DNA of 64,000 nt from an uncultured Collinsella sp. (GCA_900544865.1 UQXA01000005.1:18475-82474); one strand, 5' to 3'. Counted from the first letter of the stretch, positions 1 to 8,221 are shown. Notes: generated from the sequence alone by a model not told the origin. Made by a program: numbers and translations.

Positions 1-1
1 C

Positions 2-712
<711 letters not shown>

Positions 713-714
713 TC

Positions 715-1557
715 ATGTCCGCCCGTAAAGCTCGCACGGAGGCGGCTGCCGCTGGCGCCGCCCCCGTTGACTCTGAGGAGAAGGACGTGAAGATTCCCGT
801 AGAGGCCGTCGACGATACCGAGGCCAACGAGGCCGAGGCCGCCGAGGCTGCCGAGAACCAGGTAGAGGATTCCAACAAGGAGGCGACGATGACCGAGGAC
901 GAGATGGTGGAAGCCGCTATCCGCGCCGGTGAGGAAGCCGCCGACAACGACTTTAAGCTCAAGTTCGAGCAGGCCCAAAAGGAGCTCGCCGACGTGCGCA
1001 ATGAGCTCGATGCTGCGGCAGAGGCTCAGAAGGTCGCCGAGGACAAGGCAAAGGACGCCACTGAGCGTACCGCCCGTCTTCAGGCCGACTGGGAGAACTT
1101 CCGTCGCCGCACCGCCAATGAGCGTATCGCCGAGCGCGAGCGCGCGACCGAGAAGCTCGTCACCGCGCTGCTGCCGGTGGTCGACGATATCGAGCGTGCG
1201 ATCGACCATGCCCGCAGCCAGGAGCTTGCCGACGACTTTAAGCAGTTCGTCGACGGCGTCGACGCGGTGCATGCCAAGCTGCTCGATGTGTTTGCGCACG
1301 AGGGCGTTGAGCCCATCGACCCCAAGGGCGAGGCGTTCGATCCGCTCGAGCACCAGGCCGTGGGTCGCGTCGAGGACGCGTCGCAGTACGACGAGACCGT
1401 CAACGACGTGTACCAGAAGGGCTACCGCATGGCGGATCGCATCCTGCGTTCCGCGATGGTGACGGTGACCTACGGCGGCGAGAAACGCCCCGCACCGGAG
1501 CCCGAAGCGGCGCCCGAGGATGCTGCGGCCGATACGGCCGAGAGCACCGAGGAGTAA
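715..1557 (+). CDS. grpE: Nucleotide exchange factor GrpE
   Basis: GrpE releases ADP from DnaK. The conserved core covers roughly residues 85-245: a long acidic/charged coiled coil (FEQAQKELADVRNELDAAAEAQ), then RLQADWENFRRRTANER and LLPVVDDIERAIDHA, and a C-terminal beta domain with EAFDPLEHQAV and YQKGYRMADRILRSAMVTV. The call of 280 residues is long for the family because of an Ala/Glu-rich N-terminal ~60 residues and an acidic tail. Two starts compete. ATG 715 is coupled to the dnaK stop but has only a weak ribosome site. ATG 889 is in frame and preceded by a clean AAGGAGG at 878-884, and would give a 222-residue protein of normal size. A terminator follows at 1564-1595. Confidence 0.97.
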   Translation: MSARKARTEAAAAGAAPVDSEEKDVKIPVEAVDDTEANEAEAAEAAENQVEDSNKEATMTEDEMVEAAIRAGEEAADNDFKLKFEQAQKELADVRNELDAAAEAQKVAEDKAKDATERTARLQADWENFRRRTANERIAERERATEKLVTALLPVVDDIERAIDHARSQELADDFKQFVDGVDAVHAKLLDVFAHEGVEPIDPKGEAFDPLEHQAVGRVEDASQYDETVNDVYQKGYRMADRILRSAMVTVTYGGEKRPAPEPEAAPEDAAADTAESTEE

Positions 1558-1563
1558 TTGAGA

Positions 1564-1595
1564 AGGGCCCCGGGGCAACACCCGGGGCCCTTTCT
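1564..1595 (+). terminator. Rho-independent terminator after grpE
   Basis: A GGGCCCCGGG / CCCGGGGCCC stem with a 6-base loop is followed by TTTCT. It lies between grpE and dnaJ, so it should attenuate rather than end the chaperone operon unless dnaJ has its own promoter. Confidence 0.8.
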
Positions 1596-1664
1596 GGCCT
1601 AGTGCCATATGAAAGCATGAGCCGCCGCCCGCTGGGCGGCGGATGAAACAGGAGAGGAGCTACG

Positions 1665-2630
1665 ATGGCTGCAGGCAAAACCTTCTATGACATCCTGGGC
1701 GTATCCAAGAGCGCCTCCGACAAAGAGATCAAGAGCGCGTTTCGCAAGCTCGCGCAAAAATATCACCCCGATGCCGGCGGCGACGAGGCCAAGTTCAAGG
1801 AGATCAGCGAGGCCTACGAGACACTTTCGGACGAGAAGAAGCGCAAAGAGTACGACCAGATGCTCATGTTTGGCGGCATGCCGGGCGCGGGCGGCGCGTA
1901 TGGCGGCGGCTACGGTGCCGGCGCGGGTGCCAGCGGCTGGGGCGACATCTTCGACAGCATCTTTAGCGGCAACGGCGCCTGGGGCAGCGATTGGGGCTCG
2001 GGCTTTGCCGGGGCTGCGGGCGCTGCCGGTGCCGGCGCGGGCCGCAGCCGTGCTCGCAAGGGCGGCGACCTGTCGCTGACCGTCGATGTGACGGCCGAGG
2101 ACGCGTTTCGCGGTGTGACGCACAAGGTCACCTATCGCATTCCCTCGACAGGCGAGCAGCAGACCATTACGGTCTCGGTGCCCGCGGGCGCGGTCGACGG
2201 CGGCAAGCTACGCTACAAGCGTCGCGGCGAGTATGGCGTTGCCGGCGGCGAGCGCGGCGACCTGGTCGTGACCACGCATGTGGAGGAGCACCCGCTGTTT
2301 AAGCGCAAGGGTGCCGATGTGACCATGGAGGTGCCGATCTCGGTCTACGAGGCGGCGCTCGGCTGCACGGTTGATGTGCCCACGCCCGGCGGCGCGACGG
2401 TTCGTCTGAAGGTGCCCGCTGGCACCCAGACGGGCAAGAAGTTCCGCTTTAAGGAGATGGGTGCGCCCGACGTTAAGCACCGTGGCCGCACAGGCGCGCT
2501 GCTCGTCGAAATCAAGGTACAGGTCCCCACGAACCTGTCCGATGACGAGCGCGATGCCATGACCAAGCTGCGCGAGGCCGACACGCGCGATTATCGCGAG
2601 AAGGTCAACCGTTACAAGGCGACGTACTAG
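1665..2630 (+). CDS. dnaJ: DnaJ-type co-chaperone without zinc finger (class B J-protein)
   Basis: This J-domain protein stimulates the ATPase of DnaK and delivers clients. The J domain covers residues 5-70 with the HPD motif at 34-36. A Gly/Ala-rich linker follows (about 72-130, GGMPGAGGAYGGGYGAG), then the two C-terminal beta domains (from about 132, GGDLSLTVDVTAEDAFRGVTH onward). The four CxxCxGxG zinc motifs of canonical DnaJ are absent and the protein has almost no cysteines, so the architecture is CbpA/DnaJ2-like even though it sits in the dnaK operon. The ATG at 1665 is preceded by AGGAGAGGAG. The 321-residue length fits the zinc-less class. It lies 34 bases before the hspR ribosome site. 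Confidence 0.93.
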   Translation: MAAGKTFYDILGVSKSASDKEIKSAFRKLAQKYHPDAGGDEAKFKEISEAYETLSDEKKRKEYDQMLMFGGMPGAGGAYGGGYGAGAGASGWGDIFDSIFSGNGAWGSDWGSGFAGAAGAAGAGAGRSRARKGGDLSLTVDVTAEDAFRGVTHKVTYRIPSTGEQQTITVSVPAGAVDGGKLRYKRRGEYGVAGGERGDLVVTTHVEEHPLFKRKGADVTMEVPISVYEAALGCTVDVPTPGGATVRLKVPAGTQTGKKFRFKEMGAPDVKHRGRTGALLVEIKVQVPTNLSDDERDAMTKLREADTRDYREKVNRYKATY

Positions 2631-2702
2631 GGCGGTCGTGGCGCACACCCGCGCCCGCGGGCTTATGATGGACGATAACGAGACGGAAAGGGGTCAGGTA
2701 GC

Positions 2703-3119
2703 ATGGCCGAGGACAATAGGAATAAACCGCTGTACATGATCAGCGTGGCGGCCGAGTTGACCGGCATGCATCCGCAGACTCTGCGCGTCTACGAGTCCAA
2801 GGGCCTGGTGAACCCCCAGCGCTCGGGCGGCAACACGCGTCTGTATTCGCGTGCCGATATCGAGCGCCTGGAGCTCATCAACCAGCTGACCGACGAGGGC
2901 ATCAACCTTGCCGGCGTGGTGCGCATCCTCGATATGAAGGAGCGTGCCGAGGAGCGCGAGCGCGAGAACGAAAAGCTCCGCGCCCGCGTGCGCCAGCTCG
3001 AGGACGAGCTGCACGAGTACAAGATGCAGAAGAAGATCACCGCCCTGGCCCCGCGCGACGGCTCGGTTAACCCCGAACAGGTCATGCGCAAGCTGCTGGG
3101 TGCCGGCGGGGATCTCTAG
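2703..3119 (+). CDS. hspR: MerR-family heat-shock repressor HspR
   Basis: Transcriptional repressor of the dnaK operon and usually clpB in actinobacteria; DnaK is thought to act as its co-repressor. Residues 8-75 form the MerR winged helix (YMISVAAELTGMHPQTLRVYESKGLVNP, then the wing NTRLYSRADIERLELI). Residues 78-112 form a charged coiled coil (ERAEERERENEKLRARVRQLEDEL) for dimerisation. The length of 138 residues fits HspR, and its place as last gene after dnaJ is diagnostic. The ATG at 2703 follows AAAGGGGTCAGGTAGC. A hairpin and a terminator-containing palindrome follow immediately. Confidence 0.93.
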   Translation: MAEDNRNKPLYMISVAAELTGMHPQTLRVYESKGLVNPQRSGGNTRLYSRADIERLELINQLTDEGINLAGVVRILDMKERAEERERENEKLRARVRQLEDELHEYKMQKKITALAPRDGSVNPEQVMRKLLGAGGDL

Positions 3120-3259
3120 GTTACGCCGTTCTGCCGAACGGCGTAACGGCTCGACGCTGCGCGACGTCCAGAGCGACAATTTGTCATTCAAAAGGCGAGG
3201 CATGACCAGAAGGTCTATGCCTTGCCTTTTTCATGCCAACTTGTCGCTCTGGACGTCGC
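3120..3259. repeat. Hairpin plus nested palindrome after hspR
   Basis: First comes an 11-bp stem (GTTACGCCGTT 3120-3130 / AACGGCGTAAC 3137-3147) with no T-tract. Then a perfect 19-bp inverted repeat, left arm 3161-3179 (GCGACGTCCAGAGCGACAA) and right arm 3241-3259, encloses a smaller hairpin that looks like a terminator. The whole could fold into one long interrupted stem on either strand. Confidence 0.8.
3190..3231 (+). terminator. Rho-independent terminator of the dnaK-grpE-dnaJ-hspR operon
   Basis: AAAAGGCGAGGCAT (3190-3203) pairs with ATGCCTTGCCTTTT (3217-3230) with one G-U pair. A GACC-AGAA-GGTC tip and a run of T on the 3' side complete it. Confidence 0.75.
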
Positions 3260-3312
3260 TCGCTGTCCGTCCTCTACCTGCGGCGCTGCCTTGCTCCGGA
3301 TGCGGTGGGGTG

Positions 3313-3342
3313 GTCATTGGGGACGTTCTTAAATGACTAGTC
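3313..3342. repeat. Intergenic repeat copy (GTCATTGGGGACGTTCTT type)
   Basis: Thirty bases here are identical to 53538-53567, more than 50 kb away. The shared block starts GTCATTGGGGACG and ends ATGACTAGTC. It lies about 170 bases upstream of the hydratase start. Here it lacks the inverted partner copies seen at 53577-53619. Confidence 0.8.
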
Positions 3343-3512
3343 GAAAGGGACACCCTTGCGCCAAATCTGCCGGCCCTCGCCGGGCTCGTCCTTTGCTTTA
3401 CCGAGATAAAGTGAACGTGCAGATTCGTAACCCACTCGCAACCGTTCTATGGCACGATATTGAACGAATGTATGCTATGCGCCCAAATCTTTTGGGCAGA
3501 GTGGGAGACAGT

Positions 3513-5813
3513 ATGGTCAAGCTGTACGAGGACGGCATCTACCTGCGCGGCGGCAGCGAGGTTGTGCCTGCGGCCGAGGCCGTTGAGCGCGGCATTACGC
3601 AGACGCCCGAGGATGCCAAGCGCGGCACCATCGCGTATTCGATCCTTCAGGCACACAATACGTCTGGCGACCCCGAGGCGCTCAAGATTCGCTTCGATGC
3701 CATGGCGAGCCACGACATCACCTTTGTCGGCATCATCCAGACGGCGCGCGCCTCGGGCATGGAGCAGTTTCCGCTGCCCTACGTGCTCACCAACTGCCAC
3801 AACTCGCTGTGCGCCGTGGGCGGCACCATCAACGAGGACGACCACGTCTTTGGTCTCTCGGCTGCCAAGAAGTACGGCGGCATCTTCGTCCCGCCGCACA
3901 TCGCCGTCATCCACTCCTTTATGCGCGAGAACTTCGCCGGTTGCGGCAAGATGATCTTGGGCTCCGACTCGCACACCCGCTATGGTGCTCTGGGCACCAT
4001 GGCCGTGGGCGAGGGCGGCGGCGAGCTGGCAAAGCAGCTGCTGCGCGACACCTACGACGTTGCCTATCCCGGCGTCGTCGCCATCTACCTCACGGGCGCC
4101 CCGCGCCCCGGCGTCGGCCCGCACGATGTGGCGCTCGCCATCATCCGCGCCGTCTTTGCCAAGGGCTACGTTAAGAACAAGGTCATGGAGTTCGTAGGCC
4201 CCGGCATCGCGAGCATGACGACCGACTACCGCAATGGCGTCGATGTCATGACCACCGAGACCACCTGCCTGTCGAGCATCTGGGCCACCGACGAGGACAC
4301 GCACGCATTCCTGGCCATGCACGGCCGCGGCGACGACTACCGCGAGCTCAAGCCCGCCGATGTCGCCTACTACGACGGCTGCGTCGAGGTCGATCTGTCG
4401 AGCATCAAGCCCATGATCGCCCTGCCGTTCCATCCTTCCAACGGCTTTGAGATCGATGAGCTCAACGAGAACCTCGAGGACATCCTGCATGAGGTCGAGC
4501 TCGAGGCCGCCAAAATCGGCGAGGGCAAGACGCACTTTAGCCTGCTCGACAAGATCGTCGACGGCAAGCTGCATGTGCAACAGGGCGTTATCGCCGGCTG
4601 CTCGGGCGGCAACTACGACTCCGTGGTCCAGGCTGCCCGCGTGCTCAAGGGCGCCAACACCGGCTGCGGCGAGTTCTCGCTGTCGGTCTATCCCACGAGC
4701 CAGCCCGTGGCGCTCGAGCTCACGCGTCGCGGCTATATCTACGACCTTATGGAGGCCGGCGCAATCGTGCGCACGGCGTTCTGCGGCCCGTGCTTCGGTG
4801 CCGGCGACACGCCCGCCAACAACGGCCTGTCCATCCGCCACACCACGCGCAACTTCCCCAACCGCGAGGGTTCCAAGCCGGGTAATGGCCAGCTGAGCGC
4901 CGTGGCCCTGATGGACGCCCGCTCCATTGCGGCGACGGCTGCCAACGGCGGCATCCTGACGCCGGCGACCGACCTGCCCGAGGAGACTTGGGACGAGGCC
5001 TGCGAGTACACCTTTGACGACGCGCCGTACAAAAAGCGCGTGTACTGGGGCTTTGGCAAGGCGGAGCCTGCCGACGAGCTGGTCGAGGGTCCCAACATCA
5101 AGCCGTGGCCCGCGATGGAGCCGCTCGGCGACGATATCCTGCTCAAGGTGTGCTCCAAGATCATGGACCCGGTCACTACGACCGACGAGCTCATTCCCTC
5201 GGGCGAGACGAGCTCCTTCCGCTCCAACCCGCTGGGTCTGGCCGAGTTTACGCTCAGCCGTCGCGACCCTGCCTACGTGGGCCGCTCCAAGGAGGTCGAC
5301 GCGGTGGAAAAGCGCCGCATTGCCGGCGAGGCAGCGGGCGACCTGGTGGCACTCGATGCCGAGCTTGCCAGCGTGTTTGAGGCGCTGACCGGCGCGGGTG
5401 TCGCGGCCGATGCCAAGGCGACTGAGTACGGCTCCATGCTCTATGCCAAGAAGCCCGGTGACGGTTCTGCCCGCGAGCAGGCCGCGAGCTGCCAGCGCGT
5501 AATTGGCGGCCTGGCCAACATCGTCCACGAGTACGCCACCAAGCGCTATCGCTCCAACGTGATGAACTGGGGCATGGTGCCCTTCCAGATGGAGGCCGAG
5601 CCCAACTTTGAGGTAGGCGACTACGTCTTTGTGCCGGGTATCCGCGCCGCGCTCGACGGCGACCTGAAGGACATCGCCGCTTACGTGGTTCGTGCCGATG
5701 GTGCGGTCGAGCAGATTGAGCTTTACATTGCCGATATGACGGCAGAGGAGCGCGCCATCGTCAAGGCCGGCTGCCTGATCAACTACAACAAGTTCAAGGC
5801 CGCTGCCGAGTAA
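3513..5813 (+). CDS. Aconitase-family hydratase (YbhJ-like)
   Basis: A 766-residue cytosolic [4Fe-4S] hydro-lyase of the aconitase superfamily. The three cluster cysteines can be placed: Cys363 (AGCSGGNYDS), then Cys424 and Cys427 (FCGPCFG), which matches aconitase spacing. Other family blocks are ILGSDSHTRYGALGTMAVGEGG and TTRNFPNREGSK. The sequence resembles the uncharacterised YbhJ group more than AcnA/AcnB, so the substrate is not safely citrate. I chose ATG 3513, which follows GGGAGACAGT. An in-frame ATG at 3471 has no ribosome site. There are no citrate-cycle neighbours, and the gene stands alone between repeats. Confidence is high for the fold and low for the substrate. Confidence 0.85.
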   Translation: MVKLYEDGIYLRGGSEVVPAAEAVERGITQTPEDAKRGTIAYSILQAHNTSGDPEALKIRFDAMASHDITFVGIIQTARASGMEQFPLPYVLTNCHNSLCAVGGTINEDDHVFGLSAAKKYGGIFVPPHIAVIHSFMRENFAGCGKMILGSDSHTRYGALGTMAVGEGGGELAKQLLRDTYDVAYPGVVAIYLTGAPRPGVGPHDVALAIIRAVFAKGYVKNKVMEFVGPGIASMTTDYRNGVDVMTTETTCLSSIWATDEDTHAFLAMHGRGDDYRELKPADVAYYDGCVEVDLSSIKPMIALPFHPSNGFEIDELNENLEDILHEVELEAAKIGEGKTHFSLLDKIVDGKLHVQQGVIAGCSGGNYDSVVQAARVLKGANTGCGEFSLSVYPTSQPVALELTRRGYIYDLMEAGAIVRTAFCGPCFGAGDTPANNGLSIRHTTRNFPNREGSKPGNGQLSAVALMDARSIAATAANGGILTPATDLPEETWDEACEYTFDDAPYKKRVYWGFGKAEPADELVEGPNIKPWPAMEPLGDDILLKVCSKIMDPVTTTDELIPSGETSSFRSNPLGLAEFTLSRRDPAYVGRSKEVDAVEKRRIAGEAAGDLVALDAELASVFEALTGAGVAADAKATEYGSMLYAKKPGDGSAREQAASCQRVIGGLANIVHEYATKRYRSNVMNWGMVPFQMEAEPNFEVGDYVFVPGIRAALDGDLKDIAAYVVRADGAVEQIELYIADMTAEERAIVKAGCLINYNKFKAAAE

Positions 5814-5824
5814 CTCTGCTGTAC

Positions 5825-5896
5825 GCCCCGGCCACACCTTTCCCTCGTGCTCACGCGCTTCGCGAGGGTCGCCCGAGGGAAAGGTGTGGCCGGGGC
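5825..5896. repeat. Perfect 23-bp inverted repeat after the hydratase gene
   Basis: The left arm 5825-5847 (begins GCCCCGGCCACACC) and right arm 5874-5896 are exact reverse complements around a GC-rich 26-base loop. No T-run follows. It starts 12 bases after the stop codon. Confidence 0.85.
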
Positions 5897-5951
5897 TACC
5901 GCGACGTTCTCGTTGGGTCTTGAGGGACGCTAATAAATAGACTTGCTTGAT

Positions 5952-5981
5952 GCCGCCTCTGTTATCGGGGCGGTTTCTTTT
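5952..5981 (+). terminator. Rho-independent terminator downstream of hydratase
   Basis: A GCCGCC ... GGCGGT stem is followed by TTCTTTTT. It lies about 140 bases after the hydratase stop. Confidence 0.65.
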
Positions 5982-5982
5982 T

Positions 5983-6024
5983 GTCGAAAACCACCACGAA
6001 GGGGACAGGCACCTTTGTGGCGGT
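5983..6024. repeat. Repeat family A, copy 1
   Basis: A palindromic unit, GTCGAAAACCACCACGAAGG ... CCTTTGTGGCGGT, with the two arms complementary around a GACAGGCA-type centre. Further copies lie at 6183-6224, 7049-7090 and 7859-7900. Confidence 0.8.
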
Positions 6025-6027
6025 CCC

Positions 6028-6167
6028 GTTTGTCTCGACCTGTAACATCTGGGCCCCTATTTGACGAGCGGTTGTTACAGATTGAGACAAACGATCGCCG
6101 CTGATCATTTCATCTCAATCTGTAACATCTAAGATCGAAAAGAGCCGCTAGATGTTACAGATCGAGA
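6028..6167. repeat. Repeat family B, copies 1 and 2
   Basis: Copy 1 spans 6028-6092 and copy 2 spans 6113-6167. Each is an imperfect palindrome whose arms read roughly GTCTCGATCTGTAACATCT and the complement AGATGTTACAGATTGAGAC, around a variable centre of about 20 bases. With the two flanking family A copies they fill the whole gap between 5982 and 6276. No coding signal is seen here. Confidence 0.85.
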
Positions 6168-6182
6168 CAGTCGAGTGCCAGA

Positions 6183-6224
6183 GTCGAAAACCACTACAAA
6201 GGGGCCTGTCCCTTTCGTGGTGGT
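6183..6224. repeat. Repeat family A, copy 2
   Basis: GTCGAAAACCACTACAAAGG ... CCCTTTCGTGGTGGT, the same palindromic unit as 5983-6024. It ends about 50 bases beyond the stop of the next minus-strand gene. Confidence 0.8.
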
Positions 6225-6276
6225 GGGGCGAGCTCGATGCTGCCGTGCTCGTTGAACGACATTCTAATGAGCGTCT

Positions 6277-6945
6277 CTACAGAATTTCATCTGGGCTGGC
6301 GGGTTTGGTTGTTTTGGGGATGCCGAGTTTGGATGACGCGAAATCGTCAACATTGTCCTTAATTCCGTCTTTGGTGTAGACGGTGACCATATAGGTGCTG
6401 TGTCCGAATTCGCCCTTGTCGCGTGTTGCCCAGGCATCCCAGTAGGCGGCCCTGTTTCGCCCTTTGATTTTTCCGACACGGCGGAGTTCTGTTCGCTTTA
6501 ATTTCTGGTTGCTATAGATGGTTCGACCGGCCTCCTCGGTGAGCCCGCACTGTCCAAGCATCTTGTCGAGGACTTGGTTCATGTGGCGCTCATCGGTGTT
6601 TGGTGCGTAGTCGTAGGCAAGGCCGATGGAGTCGAGTGGCTGGTCGTCGATTAGATAGTTTAGCGCCTGAGGTCCAAGGCAGAAATAGGGGGAGCATCCG
6701 TCGATCTGACCGAGCAACGGTAACTTGGACTGCCAAAGTCCGGTGGGAATTGCATATTCGTAGAACACGCCACGGCAGACAAAGGAGAGCGAGGTGGCAC
6801 GCGAGCCGGCGTCGATCATCCCGCAAAGATCGAAGGGCGAGGCGATACCAAAAGAAAAGGGCGTGATGACGATAAGGAAGAGCATCACGATGGGTATGGC
6901 GAGAATGGCGATGACGTTGCGACCGGTGGAATGAGGCGGCTTCAT
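6277..6945 (-). CDS. Membrane-anchored protein of unknown function
   Basis: A 222-residue protein I do not recognise. A short basic N-terminus is followed by one strong hydrophobic segment (about residues 10-32, NVIAILAIPIVMLFLIVIT), so it is probably an exported domain with a membrane anchor. The outer part has paired cysteines (FDLCGM, SFVCRG, DGCSPYFCLG, GQCGLT) that could form disulfides. The ATG at 6945 follows GAGGAGCGCAT. An ORF extension six codons upstream has no better ribosome site. The gene is divergent from 7141-7851, whose product has a similar layout, and both lie between repeat clusters. GC content looks lower than in the flanking chaperone genes, which may indicate transfer. 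Confidence 0.6.
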   Translation of the reverse strand: MKPPHSTGRNVIAILAIPIVMLFLIVITPFSFGIASPFDLCGMIDAGSRATSLSFVCRGVFYEYAIPTGLWQSKLPLLGQIDGCSPYFCLGPQALNYLIDDQPLDSIGLAYDYAPNTDERHMNQVLDKMLGQCGLTEEAGRTIYSNQKLKRTELRRVGKIKGRNRAAYWDAWATRDKGEFGHSTYMVTVYTKDGIKDNVDDFASSKLGIPKTTKPASPDEIL

Positions 6946-7048
6946 ATGCGCTCCTCGAGACAAAGATCTGTTGAGGATAGGCAGAAATGGATATGTTCAG
7001 AGAACAATTCAAGTTTAATCTCATGGCGCGAGATAGTCGACCGTTAGC

Positions 7049-7090
7049 GTCGAAAACCACCACAAAGGTGCCTGTCCCCTTTGTGGTGGT
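7049..7090. repeat. Repeat family A, copy 3
   Basis: GTCGAAAACCACCACAAAGG ... CCCCTTTGTGGTGGT, nearly perfectly palindromic. It sits between the two divergent unknown genes, where their promoters would be expected. Confidence 0.8.
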
Positions 7091-7140
7091 GAGGAGCGCG
7101 CGGCTTCTTTTGGTAATAGTGTTAGCTGGCGGTATCATTA

Positions 7141-7851
7141 GTGAAGGTGGCGAAGGTTTGCATTGTGGGGTGTTTTGCCGTGAGCCGTTCTGCCCGTATT
7201 GGATTGATTGTCTTGGCGCTTGCGATCGCTGTGGTTGGCGCGGGCGCTGTCGGTATGGCATTTCTACCTGCTGCGGTGACGGAGCCGGTAGTCAAGCCTG
7301 TGACTCAATCTGTCGAACTTCTGACCGGCGACGACAAGCCCGAGGCCATTACCGTTGATTTTGATGAGCAGCCGGCTGTGCTGGGTATTAGCAATTATCC
7401 GCGTATTCAGCTTGGGGCCATGCGCTATACCACGGATACAAGCCTGATCGATAGGGCGTCCGAGCTACTCAAGGGCAAAACCTTTAAGCGCTGGTACGGA
7501 TATGCGTCCTATCGGGCAAAAGCGAACGACATGGTTGGCGGATGCCACTCTTCCATCGAGCTGGACACTGCAAACGGCGCAAAGTTGTGTGATGTCTCGT
7601 ACGATCCGGGCTACGAGGGCAATGAGGGTCCGGGCATCTACATCATGGACGGCGATGTCGCCTATGTCATGGAGGGCGACCAGACCGAGCTCAACGATTT
7701 TATGGGTCAGTGTATCCAAGATGCCTATAAACAGACCTGCTTGCCTGACCCGCAGACTGCACGCGATAGTGGGTCTGCCCGTACATGGCTGTTCGAGGAT
7801 GAGATGCTCTGGACCGTCGAATCGGGAAGTATGGGTTCGGCGAAGGAGTAG
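7141..7851 (+). CDS. Membrane-anchored protein of unknown function
   Basis: A 236-residue protein from GTG 7141. GTG 7165 is an alternative with a GAAGG upstream, so the start is uncertain. One transmembrane segment (about residues 18-42, RIGLIVLALAIAVVGAGAVGMAFL) is followed by an extracytoplasmic region of about 190 residues. That region includes cysteines in VGGCHSSIE, AKLCDVS, GQCIQDAY and KQTCLPD, and an acidic, Asp/Gly-rich middle (GNEGPGIYIMDGDVAYVMEGD). I do not recognise a domain. The divergent neighbour 6277-6945 shares the anchor-plus-cysteine layout and a GQC/IQDAY-like C-terminal half, so the two may be distant relatives; this is an inference from eye comparison only. Repeat family A copies flank it on both sides. 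Confidence 0.6.
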   Translation: MKVAKVCIVGCFAVSRSARIGLIVLALAIAVVGAGAVGMAFLPAAVTEPVVKPVTQSVELLTGDDKPEAITVDFDEQPAVLGISNYPRIQLGAMRYTTDTSLIDRASELLKGKTFKRWYGYASYRAKANDMVGGCHSSIELDTANGAKLCDVSYDPGYEGNEGPGIYIMDGDVAYVMEGDQTELNDFMGQCIQDAYKQTCLPDPQTARDSGSARTWLFEDEMLWTVESGSMGSAKE

Positions 7852-7858
7852 AGACCGC

Positions 7859-7900
7859 GACCACCACAAAGGTGCCTGTCCTCTTTGTGGTGGTTTTCGG
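7859..7900. repeat. Repeat family A, copy 4
   Basis: ACCACCACAAAGGTGCCTGTC followed by the complementary arm CTTTGTGGTGGTTTTCGG. It lies immediately after the stop of the preceding gene and may also act as its transcription end. Confidence 0.75.
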
Positions 7901-7902
7901 TC

Positions 7903-8120
7903 TGTCTCGATCTGTAACATCTTGGCCGCTAAAAGTGGGCCTGGTGTTACAGATTTAGATTTTCGATTCAGGTGTCTTCTGTTCGTCTCGATTTGTAACA
8001 GATAGAGCCCTATTTGCCGATTAGATGTTACAGATTGAGACAAACGGGCGCCGCTGAACAATTCGTCTCGATCTATAACATCTGGAGCCGGAAACGGTCG
8101 ATAGATGTTACAGATTGAGA
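7903..8120. repeat. Repeat family B, copies 3 to 5
   Basis: Three further copies of the GTCTCGATCTGTAACA ... TGTTACAGATTGAGAC palindrome at 7903-7960, 7984-8046 and 8064-8120, spaced about 80 bases apart. Arms are conserved and centres differ. Copy 5 has CTATAACA in its left arm. The run ends about 65 bases before the inverted repeat upstream of clpB. Confidence 0.85.
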
Positions 8121-8183
8121 TAGTTAGGGGACGAGGCCGCAGCGGGCGAGCGTGCCTGCCCCCTATCACTTAATCACTCAGAA

Positions 8184-8221
8184 AATCTTATATATAGAGA
8201 CTTAGATTTGTGTATAAGATT
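8184..8221. promoter_or_regulatory. Inverted repeat in the clpB promoter region
   Basis: AATCTTATA (8184-8192) and TATAAGATT (8213-8221) form a perfect 9-bp inverted repeat with a 20-base spacer, in an AT-rich island 78-115 bases upstream of the clpB ATG. The right half contains a possible -10 element (TATAAG). It is a candidate heat-shock operator, but it does not match the HspR consensus CTTGAGT-N7-ACTCAAG. Confidence 0.4.

Noticed and set aside
5983..8120. CRISPR array
   Set aside because: Repeats are palindromic, of two families, imperfect and irregularly spaced, with no uniform spacers and no cas genes.
8184..8221. HspR-binding HAIR element upstream of clpB
   Set aside because: An inverted repeat is present but the bases do not match CTTGAGT-N7-ACTCAAG, so it is listed only as a candidate operator of unknown kind.
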